The position numbers were made by a program, and so were the translations under genes. 64,000 nt of DNA from Acanthamoeba castellanii str. Neff. Taxonomy: Eukaryota > Discosea > Longamoebia > Acanthamoebidae. The notes beneath the pieces are model-generated. The model saw only the letters and a list, made by a program, of their open reading frames with translations. It searched no databases and was not told the origin of the DNA. Positions 22,595 through 31,785 of this stretch are shown piece after piece (within the stretch, counting starts at the first letter, position 1; each line of letters opens with the position of its first letter). The DNA lies in NCBI RefSeq assembly GCF_000313135.1, contig NW_004457342.1:230835-294834 (forward strand). Reading direction: 5' to 3'.

Positions 22595-23493
22595 TCACAG
22601 GTGCATTTCGTCCCTGAGGTGCAGGCACAGGGTGCGAGACGAAAAAGGCTGGGCGGGAGGCGACCATGGAAGCCAGGCCTGGGCCGAGGCCCGGATGGTG
22701 ACGAACAGTTTGAGGTCCACGTAGTCGGTCGTCACGAAGGGGTGGCCGCCGCGCCGCGCGTCGGTGAGGGCCACGGGGCTCTCCGAAGCCAACAGCAGCA
22801 GCCGGATCATTGATGCCAGCGGTCCCGAGCTCTGCATGGGTTGGTCAGTCGGCCGCTATACACGACGCAAACGGCGCTCACAACGCATGACACACGTGCA
22901 CACACATACGACACATGACACACACGACACACACACACACCAGCGACGAGCAGCCATGGGCGGTGAAGCGCTCGAAGACATTGGCCCAGGGCTGGCGGGT
23001 CCACACCTGGCCCGATGCAAGTTTCTCCCGTTTGGGGCAGCCCGAGTAGTACTTGGTGTGCCGGGTGCGCGGCTGGTTGATGGCCGCATCCGCGCGGCTG
23101 ATCGCCACCAGCTGCGTGTAGTACTCGAACCACTCATCCTCCTCCGCCTCGTTCTCCGAGAACGTGTGCCTCCACGCGTACAGGACCTCGCCGGTGGGCT
23201 CCTCTCCGGCTGGCTTCTCTCTCGCTGTGTCTGATGATTGCCCCCCAACCATGGGTCATCAATGGAATGCAGCGGAATGTTGGGCAAATAAGGGGAGGCG
23301 CACAGGAGGGGTGGGGCAGCGTTGGGGGGAGGAGTGACAAGGTGCGGGCGGCGTGGTGGCGCAGGAGGTCGTGGCTCACGGCGCGCCACACCTGACACAC
23401 GCCCGACGTGGTGCGCACCCAGACGGCTGGATCGTCATTGAGGAAAGAGAGGATGTGGCGCACCAACTCCGTCGGCACCTCCCTCTCTCCCAT
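22595..23493 (-). CDS. F-box protein (copy 2 of a paralogous pair)
   Basis: Three exons starting MGEREVPTELVRHILSFLND at 23493. The F-box continues WVRTTSGVCQVWRAVSHDLL. The C-terminal block (PLASMIRLLLLASESP, GGHPFVTTDYVDLKLFVTIR, CLHLRDEMHL) matches the F-box gene at 6.8-7.8 kb almost residue by residue, and both introns are at the same phase and place. The protein is about 35 residues shorter than its paralogue because it lacks the Asp-rich insert. Expected to be an SCF substrate receptor; substrate unknown. Its 3' end is only 57 bp from that of the convergent upstream gene. Confidence 0.75.
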
Positions 23494-23639
23494 CCTTGTT
23501 CTCCTTCTTCTTGCGCTTCTTTGTGGGGAAGATAAAAGTACGCCCACCCAATGGCCCATACTGTTCACCGAAAAATAAAATAAAAATAACATAATAAAAA
23601 TAAAATGCTACAGTCGAGAACAACCACGACAGGCGCTCA

Positions 23640-24610
23640 TCAGAGCTCGTAGTCGTCGTGGTAGGCCGACGGGAGGTGACAGTCGTGCGAGGGACACAGG
23701 CACGCGCTGTCGCGTTCCGTCGGAATGAACCCACGAAAGCAGAAGGGCTCCTCGTCCACCTTGTCCGCGCACCACTCCTCGGCCGTCATCCGGCCCTCGT
23801 TGAGATAGAACGGATCGTTCCCTGCACCTCACCCACCCACCACCCATCCTCCGGGGTCAGCACCGTGCGTGCGTGCGGTGCGTGCGGCGCCTGGTATTTT
23901 TCTATCGTACGCACCGAGCGAGAGGGGAATGTCCTTGCACGTGTTGAATATGGCCAAGCAGTAGTCCTGATGTTGTTGTTGTTGTTGTTGTTGTTGATGA
24001 TGATGATGATGTTGATCATCACGGTGAGTGCGAAGCACAACAGCGACAACGGAATGATCGGATTGCAGTGCGTTGCCGTACCCAACAGAACCTAATCTGA
24101 CTCTTCAGGCCCTCGTGGAACATGGCTGTAGCGTGGGCGGGGCCGATTGATCAGAGTTTGGCAGGAATGCAAGGAAAGCAGTGGTGCGAGGTGGGTACCC
24201 GAGTCGGGCGAGCATTCGGCGCACTTGTAGTCGGCCACGACGGCGTAGCAGTTGGAGCAGGCCGGGTCGACCAGGGCGTCCACGGCGGCCTTGATGCTCT
24301 TGGTCAGCTTTCGGTCGCAGCAGCCCCGCTCCTGGTAGTCGTGGCAGAACGCCAGCTTCTTCTTCGGCTGTGGTAGCCATTTATATAATATGTGTGTTTT
24401 ATTTAAATTACAATTTAACAAAGTAGAAAAATGGGGCGAGGCCGGCACCTTGAAGGGCTTGGGGTGTGGATTGTCTTGCGCGCACCGGCCCTCCTTCTTC
24501 TCGAAGTACTCTCCGAGTTGGGTCTGTGCGTCTGCCACATGAACCAGCACGACGACTGCCAGCACCAGCATCGCCAGCACCACTGCCCCGACCACCCCCG
24601 CTTCTCGCAT
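23640..24610 (-). CDS. Secreted cysteine-rich protein, folate-receptor-like
   Basis: Starts at 24610 with a clear signal peptide (GVVGAVVLAMLVLAVVVLVH, likely cut after VADA). The next exons give FCHDYQERGCCDRK, NCYAVVADYKCAECSPDSG, DYCLAIFNTCKDI and finally EEWCADKVDEEPFCFRG, ending YHDDYEL. The spacing C-x7-CC ... C-x(n)-ECSP ... C-x3-C-x6-C fits the folate receptor / riboflavin-binding family, including its ECSPN-G signature (here ECSPDSG). There is no visible GPI or transmembrane segment, so it is probably secreted or lumenal. The exon around 23976-24018 contains ATC/AAC triplet repeats that may be coding (His/Gln tract) or intron. Ligand unknown; these amoebae feed on bacteria, so a vitamin-binding role is conceivable but unproven. 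Confidence 0.6.
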
Positions 24611-24742
24611 CTTCTTCCTCGTCCACTCGCGTGTGCACTGCCGATGTCTTCCGATCGTCGACAACTGCACAAAAGAACAAAAGAAATAAAGAGAAATCGT
24701 TCGTTAATTCAAGAATTTTTTATTTATTGTGTGTGGGCGCCA
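24611..24742. promoter_or_regulatory. divergent promoter region
   Basis: 132 bp between the start codons of the folate-receptor-like gene (minus) and the JmjC gene (plus). It is AT-rich compared with its surroundings and must serve both genes at least in part. Confidence 0.4.
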
Positions 24743-27090
24743 ATGAAGCGGAAGGGGTCGAAGGTCGCCGGCACGAAGAAGAAGGCACCCCCAACTGCTG
24801 CTCCTTCGACACATGCCCCATACAAGCCCGGCACCACCCCTCCCTCGGCGCTGCTGGTCGCGGTGGTCGTCGTAGTGCTTGGTGTGCTCGCGTGGTACTG
24901 GTGGCACACACCACTCAGCGGAGGCCCGGAGCGGCCGTGGTCGCTTGCGCGGAACGTGCGGCGGGACCTGGGCGTGCCGGTGGTGGACGGCTGGTCGGGC
25001 ACGGGCGGCGGTTCTTTCTTTGCGGCGATCGCAGACCACCGGGCCCTCGTCAGCGGGTCCTCCGACCGCGGTGGTGCCACCGATGATGACGTCATCGCCC
25101 AGGCCAGCGGCGGCGGGCCGGTGCCGGTGGTGCTGCGGCGCACGGCCATGATTGAGCGCTGGCCGGCCCTCTCCCTCTGGCGCTCGCCCGAGTACCTGGC
25201 CTCGCGGCCCGTACGCCTTCCTCCCTTCCTCTCGGCCCACACTCCCGATGCCGGTCCCTCTTGACTGACGTCGATACACGACAACACAGGAGCTGAAGGA
25301 AATGACGGTGGACGTAGGCCACTCCAACACATTCCTCTACGTCGTATGTTAGATCTTTGGCGTTTGCTGATGGTGACAGGGACGATGGTGATCGTGATGA
25401 TGATGTGGACGATGATGAACCACTTGTGCAGGACAAGGGGCAGGACATGTGGACGCAAGGAGTGCCCAACATGCCGGAGCAGAACTACTCCTCGGTGCAC
25501 ATGAACGCCACCGACTTCTTCCGACGGATCCACGGCGCGCCTGATGGTGCGCCCGCAATGGCGTGTATCGATCACTTCTACGTGATATGCCCCCGGCTCC
25601 ACTACAGCGTTGTTTGTGTGGGCAGGGAAGTACTACTACCACTATGGCCGGGTGAGGGGCTCGCTGGCGGCGGACGTGTCGCCTAGCGATCCCTTATGGC
25701 GCACCAGGGACGACGCCGCGCACTTTGGCCTGTTCCTCTGGCTCAGCGGGGTACACCATGCCTCGTCAAATCTGCCACACGCCCACGCACCTACGCACGC
25801 AACACCGCGCACGCACGCACGCACACGCACGCACACGCACGCACGCACCTACGCACGCAACACCGCGCACGCACGCACGCACACGCACGCACACGCACGC
25901 ACGCACGCACGCACGCACGCACACACACAAAAGCCCAAATCAAGTCTCATCCAGTGCGGGTTCAGGCCGACGTGCGTCCGGCCATTCACTTTGACTCGGA
26001 CCACAACTTCTTCGTCCACCTGAATGGCAGCAAGAAGTTTGTGCTGTTCCCGCCCTGGGAGTGGGAGAATCTGTACCTGTACCCGCGCATCCACCCGTCG
26101 TGGCACAAGAGCCAGCTGTCCTTCGACGCCGTGCCACTCGAGACCTACCCCAACGCGCCGCGCGCCCGCGCATACGAGGTCGGCTCCACCTCTCCTGCTG
26201 TCGCTCGCTGGTCTCTTACCATCGCGTTGTGTGCGGTGATGCGTATGCGGTGGTGTGTGTGGTAATGTAATGTGTCAGGTGTTGCTGGAGCCGGGCGATG
26301 TGTTGCATGTCCCGCCGTACTGGTTCCACCACGTAGAATCCACCACGCCATCGGGTACTCCACAATATATTGTGTTTTCCTTTTACGGGTGCAAGCCACT
26401 GGGATATCTGCTCACGTGACCGGTGCCCGCGCACTGCGTCAGTGTCTCTGGCGTCGTGGTCCGAGTTCAGTGCGCACAAGCCCATGCACGAGCTCTTCAC
26501 GGTGCACTACGAGACGCTGACGTGGCGCCACTACCGCGGCAAGGACCAGATCATCGCAGTCAAGCTCTACACCGGTGCGGCGCCGTTTCCTGTTTATCTC
26601 GAAGCGGTTTAGTTCCGAACTGACCGCGCATGCACAGAGATGCTCGCGAAGCGGCTGTTGGGCTCACGCGCGCAGCAATTCGTAGAGGCGGTTCTACGCA
26701 GCAGATGGCCTGAACCGATGCAGAGCCTCGTCCGTGTACGCCACAACGACACGGCTGTGTGTCGTGTGTGTCGTGTGTGTCGTGTGTGTCGTGTGTTGTG
26801 TTGACTGCTAACACGTTACCATCGCTCAACAGGAAACGGCGACGATCAGCTGTGACGCTCGATGGGAGGCCACCTGTGACCGCGACATGCTGGAAGGCCT
26901 GCGCGATGACGTCGACATCACCATGGACTGCTTCGAGCGGCTGGTAGAACCGTCCCTGAAGAACTCGCGGTATGCGCGGGCCATCGCCGACATCCTTCTC
27001 GCCGACTGGATCGAGCTCTCGGCCTCTGAGGTCGTCGGCGCGGCCAACACCTTCCTATTCCTCCGCGACTGCCTCTACTTCCCAGCCTGA
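24743..27090 (+). CDS. Membrane-anchored JmjC/cupin-8 domain dioxygenase
   Basis: About eight exons from MKRKGSKVAGTKKK at 24743. A single hydrophobic helix (ALLVAVVVVVLGVLAWYWW) near residue 40 follows a basic stretch, so it is probably a type II membrane protein with the catalytic part in the ER/Golgi lumen or outside. The JmjC core shows the Fe(II) ligands HFD (in PAIHFDSDHNFFVHLNGSKK) and a distal His in GDVLHVPPYWFHHVES, and the Lys of KKFVLFPPW fits the 2-oxoglutarate position. The family includes protein hydroxylases and demethylases; FIH-like and JMJD6/7-type proteins share this pattern. The C-terminus is helical and unassigned (TISCDARWEATCDRDMLE). One intron (about 25760-25950) is made of CACGCACG-type repeats. 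Substrate unknown. Confidence 0.75.
25783..25924 (+). repeat. intronic duplicated CACGCACG-rich block
   Basis: A block of roughly 60 bp (CTACGCACGCAACACCGC followed by ACGCACGC units) occurs twice in tandem in an intron of the JmjC gene, followed by more CGCA units. The CGCAACACCGC core recurs in an unrelated intron at 62469. Confidence 0.85.
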
Positions 27091-27180
27091 CCCCCCCAAT
27101 GACACGCAGAGATCTCAACATGTGCAACATACTCGTATATTGTTGCAGCTTGCTCTCTCTCTACAGAGAAATGTACATGG

Positions 27181-27186
27181 TTTATT
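27181..27186 (-). terminator. possible polyadenylation signal AATAAA for the Mpv17 gene
   Basis: TTTATT on the plus strand, about 116 nt past the stop codon of the Mpv17-family gene on the minus strand, in the gap between two convergent genes. Confidence 0.4.
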
Positions 27187-27301
27187 TACAGTGTAGCTCA
27201 CACGCCTGTGGTTGCGTGTGTGTGTTTCAGAATCATAAATGGTGTACATGTGGTAAGCTCGCCGGCCGCGGTCGGGCCATCAAGTGTTGATTGTGCGCCG
27301 T

Positions 27302-28518
27302 TCAGTTGTTCATCGTGGGGTAGGTCGGGCGAGCGGGTACGCGTCCGGTGTAGGGGTGGGAGTGCATCCACATGTACCTGGGCATGAAGAAGAGAGGCGG
27401 CTGCAGCGGCGGCGGCGGGGCGAGCCTGCTAGCGGGGATAGTGGTGGTTTCTAGATCAGTCACGGGAGACCGATCCGTCCATATCAGCCGGTTGAGCCAC
27501 CATTCGCATCACAAATCAAATACAACATAATAAACGTAATATGATAATCCAACTAATTTACAATAATGTAATATACAATAAAACAATAATATGGTAATAT
27601 AATGTAACGCAGTACCTGCGCCGACGATCCTCGGACTTGGCGAGGTGGGGATGGTAGAAGGCCTGAGAGGCGACGAGCGAGGTGTAGGTGCTCCAGCCGA
27701 AGCCCACCATGTTCATGAAGAGCACGCGGTAGGGCAGCGGCACGAAGAAGAAGTTGACCATCTGCGCCGGCGGCCAGATGGTCGCACCGGCCAGGAGGAC
27801 GCGCGTGAAGTCGGCCTTTGTCTTCGTCCATATCGTTTGCATGTCCTCACCTACAACATTATCTCGAGTTGTGAGGATCGTGTGTGTGCCGTGTGTGTGT
27901 TGTGTGTGTGTGTTGTGTGTGCCGTGTGGTGCGATCATAAGCGTCTGTGCATACCGGCGATGAGTCCGCGAGAGAGAAAAAGGCCAGAGGCGAAGACGGG
28001 AGACACGACGACCTGATCGAGCGCCACTCTCTGCAACACCCGCCGAAGCTTGACCGTCACCGACGGTGCCACCGGCATCGGAAGCCTGCGCTCCAGAAAC
28101 TGCTCGGCCGTCCAAGACACAAGAAAGACTGTGAGCTTGCGCTGCAATGTGGTGGTCGTCGGGGTGGGTGGTGGGTGGTGGTTCGTACCTGGTACCAGGA
28201 GTGGCTGAACGGGGCGACGAAGAGGGAGCCGTAGAGGGCCATCCACATGGTCTGCTTGGCATTCCACCAGCGCTCGTGGGTGACCTCGCCGGCCTTGTTG
28301 GCGCGGTGGGTCTCATGTTCGGACAGGGGCGGCGGGCGGCGCAGTCGCTGGGAGAGTAGGTCGGCCGAGGCGATCACTGTGCCGGAGGTGAGGGACTTGA
28401 CCAAGAGGGGGGCCTCGGTGAGGCGGCGATGGTACCACCGGAACGGTGCGAGGGAGGCCTCCCCGAGTCGCCGAAAAACTGCAGTGGCCGACCACATCGT
28501 GGGGTAGGCGATCATCAA
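27302..28518 (-). CDS. Mpv17/PMP22-family membrane protein
   Basis: Four exons or more. Start near 28518 (MMIAYPTM) or three residues later; the family-like part begins FRWYHRRLTEAPLLVKSLT. Conserved elements follow in order: WMALYGSLFVAPFSHSWYQ, ALDQVVVSPVF, the W-P-x-x-Q-x-x-NF motif in TIWPPAQMVNFFFVPLPYR, and NMVGFGWSTYTSL. Four membrane helices are expected. Members (Mpv17, PMP22, yeast Sym1) sit in the inner mitochondrial or peroxisomal membrane and act as channels or metabolite carriers. A last exon at about 27426-27302 adds a Pro-rich tail (PPPPLQPPLFFMPRYMW) ending TYPTMNN, joined in phase after RRR. Organelle cannot be told from sequence. Confidence 0.85.
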
Positions 28519-29621
28519 ACAAACAGCGGCGATCGCTGTCTCTCGCTTGTGTTACGCTCAGTTTGTTGCTTCTTGGTTGGTGGTGAACAAGTTGCGTCTT
28601 TCTCGGATTGCGGAGTGGTGGAGGAGTGAAAGCCCTTGGCGCTCGGCTCTATGTGTGTGTGTACTCAGGAATATCTTGTGTTCCTGCAGACGCCAGTTAG
28701 TGGCCGAAATTTGGAGCTATCTCACACTTGCTCTGTGCAGTCGTGATTGATAAGCGATTCTGGCTAGATTTCGGCAGTTTTTCTTCAACCTCGCTTTGGT
28801 ATTTGTGCTGGAATGCGAAGTATTTGTGGTAGGTAGGTACCTTTTGCTGTACAAGGAGGCGCGAGTTGGGGCGGTGGTTGAGCTCAAGGCCTGTTGGGCT
28901 GGGTCCTTGCGAGCGGTGAGGTGCGTCAGTGGGTAAACAACAACTAACGAGAAGCATGGGTCCAGCCAAACGCGGTGATTGGTGATTGGCCCACACGCCA
29001 ACGAGAAGAAGGTTGGGGGGGGAGGGGTGCACGAGTGAGCATGCTGCTGAAAAGAGGGACAACTCAAAGAGAGTCTTCTTCTTGTTTTGGCGGAAGGGCC
29101 GTACAGTTTGAGGAGCGATGGAAGGGTAGGGAAGTAGGAGGAAGTTGGGGGGAGGTGGTGGGTGTGCGGCTGAAGTTATGACTTGGAACGGGACCCAAGG
29201 CCACAAGGACGCGTTGAAGGAAGAGTAATGAAGGACGAAAAGGTATGCTACATACTTTGTGGCGGCCAATGCGCCCGCACACACGTGCTGGTCGTCCGCC
29301 AGACCCCAACCCCAACTTCCGCAGCACTCTCCGACGCGAGCAGGGGCCGCTTCGTTTTAGGGGCACATGCTAGAGAACAGATGGGGAGGTTGCGGGCAGC
29401 TGCGTGGTGAAGTTTCGCCGTCCCTGTGGCATGGTTGGTTCTTGTTAGGCCACGGGCTCGGGTTCGAGTCTCGCCTGCACCTTCCAGGAACGAACAGAAG
29501 GAAGCAGTGAACAAGAAACAGAGGATGTGCGTAGGCAATGGTTTTCTCTTTAGATGAAGTCAAAATTGGTGTGGCTCTTCTCCTGCTGCTCTTCCAGGGA
29601 TTAGGGAGGGAGGGGGCGGAG
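28519..29621. other. gene-poor stretch
   Basis: About 1.1 kb between the Mpv17 start and the stop of the small gene at 29622. Short frames on both strands have no family resemblance or codon bias. The only structured item is a tRNA-like piece around 29427-29471 (A-box-like TGGCATGGTTGG, then B-box-like GGTTCGAGTCT), which does not fold into a tRNA. Confidence 0.5.
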
Positions 29622-30089
29622 TCATCGTAGGCGCTGGGCAGGGTACTCGGGAACAAAGAAGGGAGAGTTGTTGATGATGTGGTCGAGCTGCTTCGCCGTC
29701 CATTGCACCGCGCCGCTGGGCTCAACTCTTCGGTCCGGAGTGTTGAAGGCGCCCTCTTCTCCTTCATTCTTGACCGCCGGTGGCATGCAAGCGGACCGGG
29801 CAGCGGCGGACCACCAGAAGGCCCAGTCGATGGATGGCCGTCTCTCACGTCTCATCATCTCCATCGCGGCGCTCGTCTTCTGGGTGCCCTTCTTCTTCAT
29901 CCGCTTCTCTATCGTCTTCAGCGGCTTCCTGAGCTCGTCCAGGCTCAGCGAAGCCTTCCTCGTCTCTGTTGGGGTAGTGGTCGTTGTGTAGGGTCCCTCC
30001 TCCTCCACCGGGGAGGTGTCCGTCGAGTCGTGGTTGTTGTGCTGCTTACAGTGTAGCTGCTCCTCAAGGTCCCGTGGCGCAGTCTTCAT
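29622..30089 (-). CDS. Small hypothetical protein, 155 residues
   Basis: A single uninterrupted frame from MKTAPRDLEEQLHCKQHNNH at 30089. It is rich in Thr and charged residues at the N-terminus, then has a basic helix (KPLKTIEKRMKKKGTQK), an aromatic patch (SIDWAFWWSAAA) and a defined C-terminus (WTAKQLDHIINNSPFFVPEY). I do not recognise a family. No signal peptide or membrane helix is evident. The frame has high third-position GC and no intron is needed, which supports a real gene; it could also be the last exon of a longer one. It borders the CpG-free island on its 5' side. Confidence 0.45.
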   Translation of the reverse strand: MKTAPRDLEEQLHCKQHNNHDSTDTSPVEEEGPYTTTTTPTETRKASLSLDELRKPLKTIEKRMKKKGTQKTSAAMEMMRRERRPSIDWAFWWSAAARSACMPPAVKNEGEEGAFNTPDRRVEPSGAVQWTAKQLDHIINNSPFFVPEYPAQRLR

Positions 30090-30970
30090 CGTGTGGCGTA
30101 GCGCTTGTGAGTTGCTGCGGCTGTGGAGAAGGAACCAAGCTGTTCTTGTCGTAGCGTATCAGGTAAACCACCACCAGCTGGGCGCCTCTCCTAGGTCTCT
30201 CCCCTTCTTTGATCACCGAACAAGGAACTCCTGCCTCCCATTCCGAATTCTCGTTTCCGAAAAAAAGGTTTGGTTGTTAGGCAGTCTTTTTAAGGATACC
30301 CCAACTGCGAACCCTGTTGCTATGTCGGCCCTTAGCAACACCATCAAGGCGCCTCTAACCCATAAACAAGCTGGGAGAGTCCAACAAATGGAGATTGCAA
30401 GATGAACCTTGCCCTCTCTGTTGTGTTCTGAGGTGGTGGAAGTGACTCTGGCTCAAATAAAAAGTCTGAGGAGCACTGTGAAGAGGTGCAAGCCTGAAGA
30501 TAAGGACTCCACATGGCCCTGACCACAGGCAGACAGCAGCACAGCTCAACTTCATGTGTTCCTCCACAACACTTTGAGTGCAGAAGTACCCCAGGTCATC
30601 ATTGACCTCTCTTCTCTGCCTTGAGGTGCAGTGCTAGGGGCTGGTTGGGTTCCAGGGTTGGGCATGGTGCATGTTGGTAGCCTGCAGGAAGGTCCATGCA
30701 CCATGGGCTGTTGCATCTGTACCTGGTCATGGAAAGAATGGTAGACAGCTATGTTGGCAATATTAGTGGCCTTGGTCCTGTACATGATGGAACTGAGCTT
30801 GAACACACTAAGCCTGATGATGGAAAAGAGTGTGAACAACATACCAATGGAGCCAAGCTTGAACAACATATTGAGCTTGATGATGGAAGAGAGTGTGAAC
30901 AACTTCCCAAGCTTGACAATGGAATTGCACACACCAAGCCTGATAGTAGAAGGGAGTATGCATAAGTGAC

Positions 30971-31186
30971 TGAGCTTGATGATGGAGCTGAGCTTGATTG
31001 ACATACTGAGCTTGATGATGGAGCTGAGCTTGAATGATGCACTGAGCCTGATGATGGAGCTGAGCTTGAATGATGCACTGAGCTTGATGATGGAGCTGAG
31101 CTTGAATGATGCACTGAGCCTGATGATGGAGCTGAGCTTGAATGATGCACTGAGCTTGATGATGGAGCTGAGCTTGAATGATGTAC
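30971..31186 (+). repeat. 36-bp tandem repeat, six units
   Basis: Six head-to-tail units starting TGAGC(T/C)TGATGATGGAGC at 30971, 31007, 31043, 31079, 31115 and 31151. Differences are mostly single C/T changes; the first unit is the most diverged. There are no spacers, so it is not a CRISPR array. The unit is a multiple of three, so it keeps several frames open on both strands (minus frame: 12-residue repeat SFKLSSIIKLSA). Confidence 0.95.
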
Positions 31187-31582
31187 CTAGCTTTGTATTT
31201 AAGACAGAGACCCATAAGGAAGCAAATGTGTTGAGCCCATCCAGTGTCATCCACTTACTCAACTTAGCTCCAATTTGCCCCAAAAGCAGCAACCATAGAA
31301 GTGAAGAAACAGTGAGTGCATGTCCACCCCTTCTAATGTTATTGCTTCATCCACTGCCCCACCATGACCACAGTTGTGCCCCATCAATGTCATCTGGCAC
31401 TCCTGTACACACAAGAATATTATGCTTGTGGGCAAAATCACTAAAAGATGGAGGATTACCTCCTACTGCAGAATGAGGTCAGCCAATTCATCTTCTGTGG
31501 ATGTTGTGGTGGTGGGTAGTTCATGGACATGCTCTTCATCATCAAGCAGGATAACACTCAACAGCAATCTGACTGCTGCATC

Positions 31583-31626
31583 AGACCTGTGACTTGCACA
31601 ACAACTGCAGTGCAAGTCACAGGTCT
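31583..31626. repeat. perfect 17-bp inverted repeat with 10-nt loop
   Basis: Left arm AGACCTGTGACTTGCAC (31583-31599), loop of 10 nt, right arm GTGCAAGTCACAGGTCT (31610-31626). It sits at the right end of the CpG-free island and inside the Cys-rich minus-strand frame. Confidence 0.95.
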
Positions 31627-31785
31627 TCCTCTTCTTTTTGCAGGCGCAAAGTGAGCGCTTTGTCATTGATGCATGGTCCCCTTCCATGTGTGTGTGCTCA
31701 ACTGATAATCCACCAGTGACTCCCAGAATCAACATCTTTGTCCTTTTTATTTGTTTCCTTTTTTTCTCTTCTTGCTTCCACGCGC

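Larger units (their letters stand above)
30352..31644. other. CpG-free island, probable foreign or formerly methylated DNA
   Basis: Between the CG at 30350 and the CG at 31645 I find no CpG dinucleotide in about 1,290 bp, on checking every line. Flanking DNA has CpG in almost every line. TG and CA are abundant. The segment contains a 36-bp tandem repeat (30971-31186), more diverged copies from about 30785, a perfect 17-bp inverted repeat at 31583-31626, and a cysteine-rich frame on the minus strand. Only two CpGs occur between 31645 and 31780. No intact gene is recognisable; the 246-residue minus frame (31292-30552) is mostly the translated repeat. It could be a decayed transposable element or an inserted segment of other origin. 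Confidence 0.8.

Noticed and set aside
28697..29284. 195-codon minus-strand frame in the gene-poor stretch
   Set aside because: Low-quality sequence without motif, signal peptide or codon bias; no intron-joined partner exons found.
29408..29490. Possible tRNA gene (GGTTCGAGTC T-arm-like sequence)
   Set aside because: The acceptor, D and anticodon stems cannot be formed; a GTGGC/GCCAC pairing leaves an 18-nt loop, and A and B boxes are too close.
30971..31186. Possible CRISPR array
   Set aside because: The 36-bp units touch each other, with no spacers, and the genome is eukaryotic.
30552..31292. 246-residue open frame in the CpG-free island
   Set aside because: Most of it is the translated tandem repeat, and equally open frames exist on both strands, so coding is not supported.
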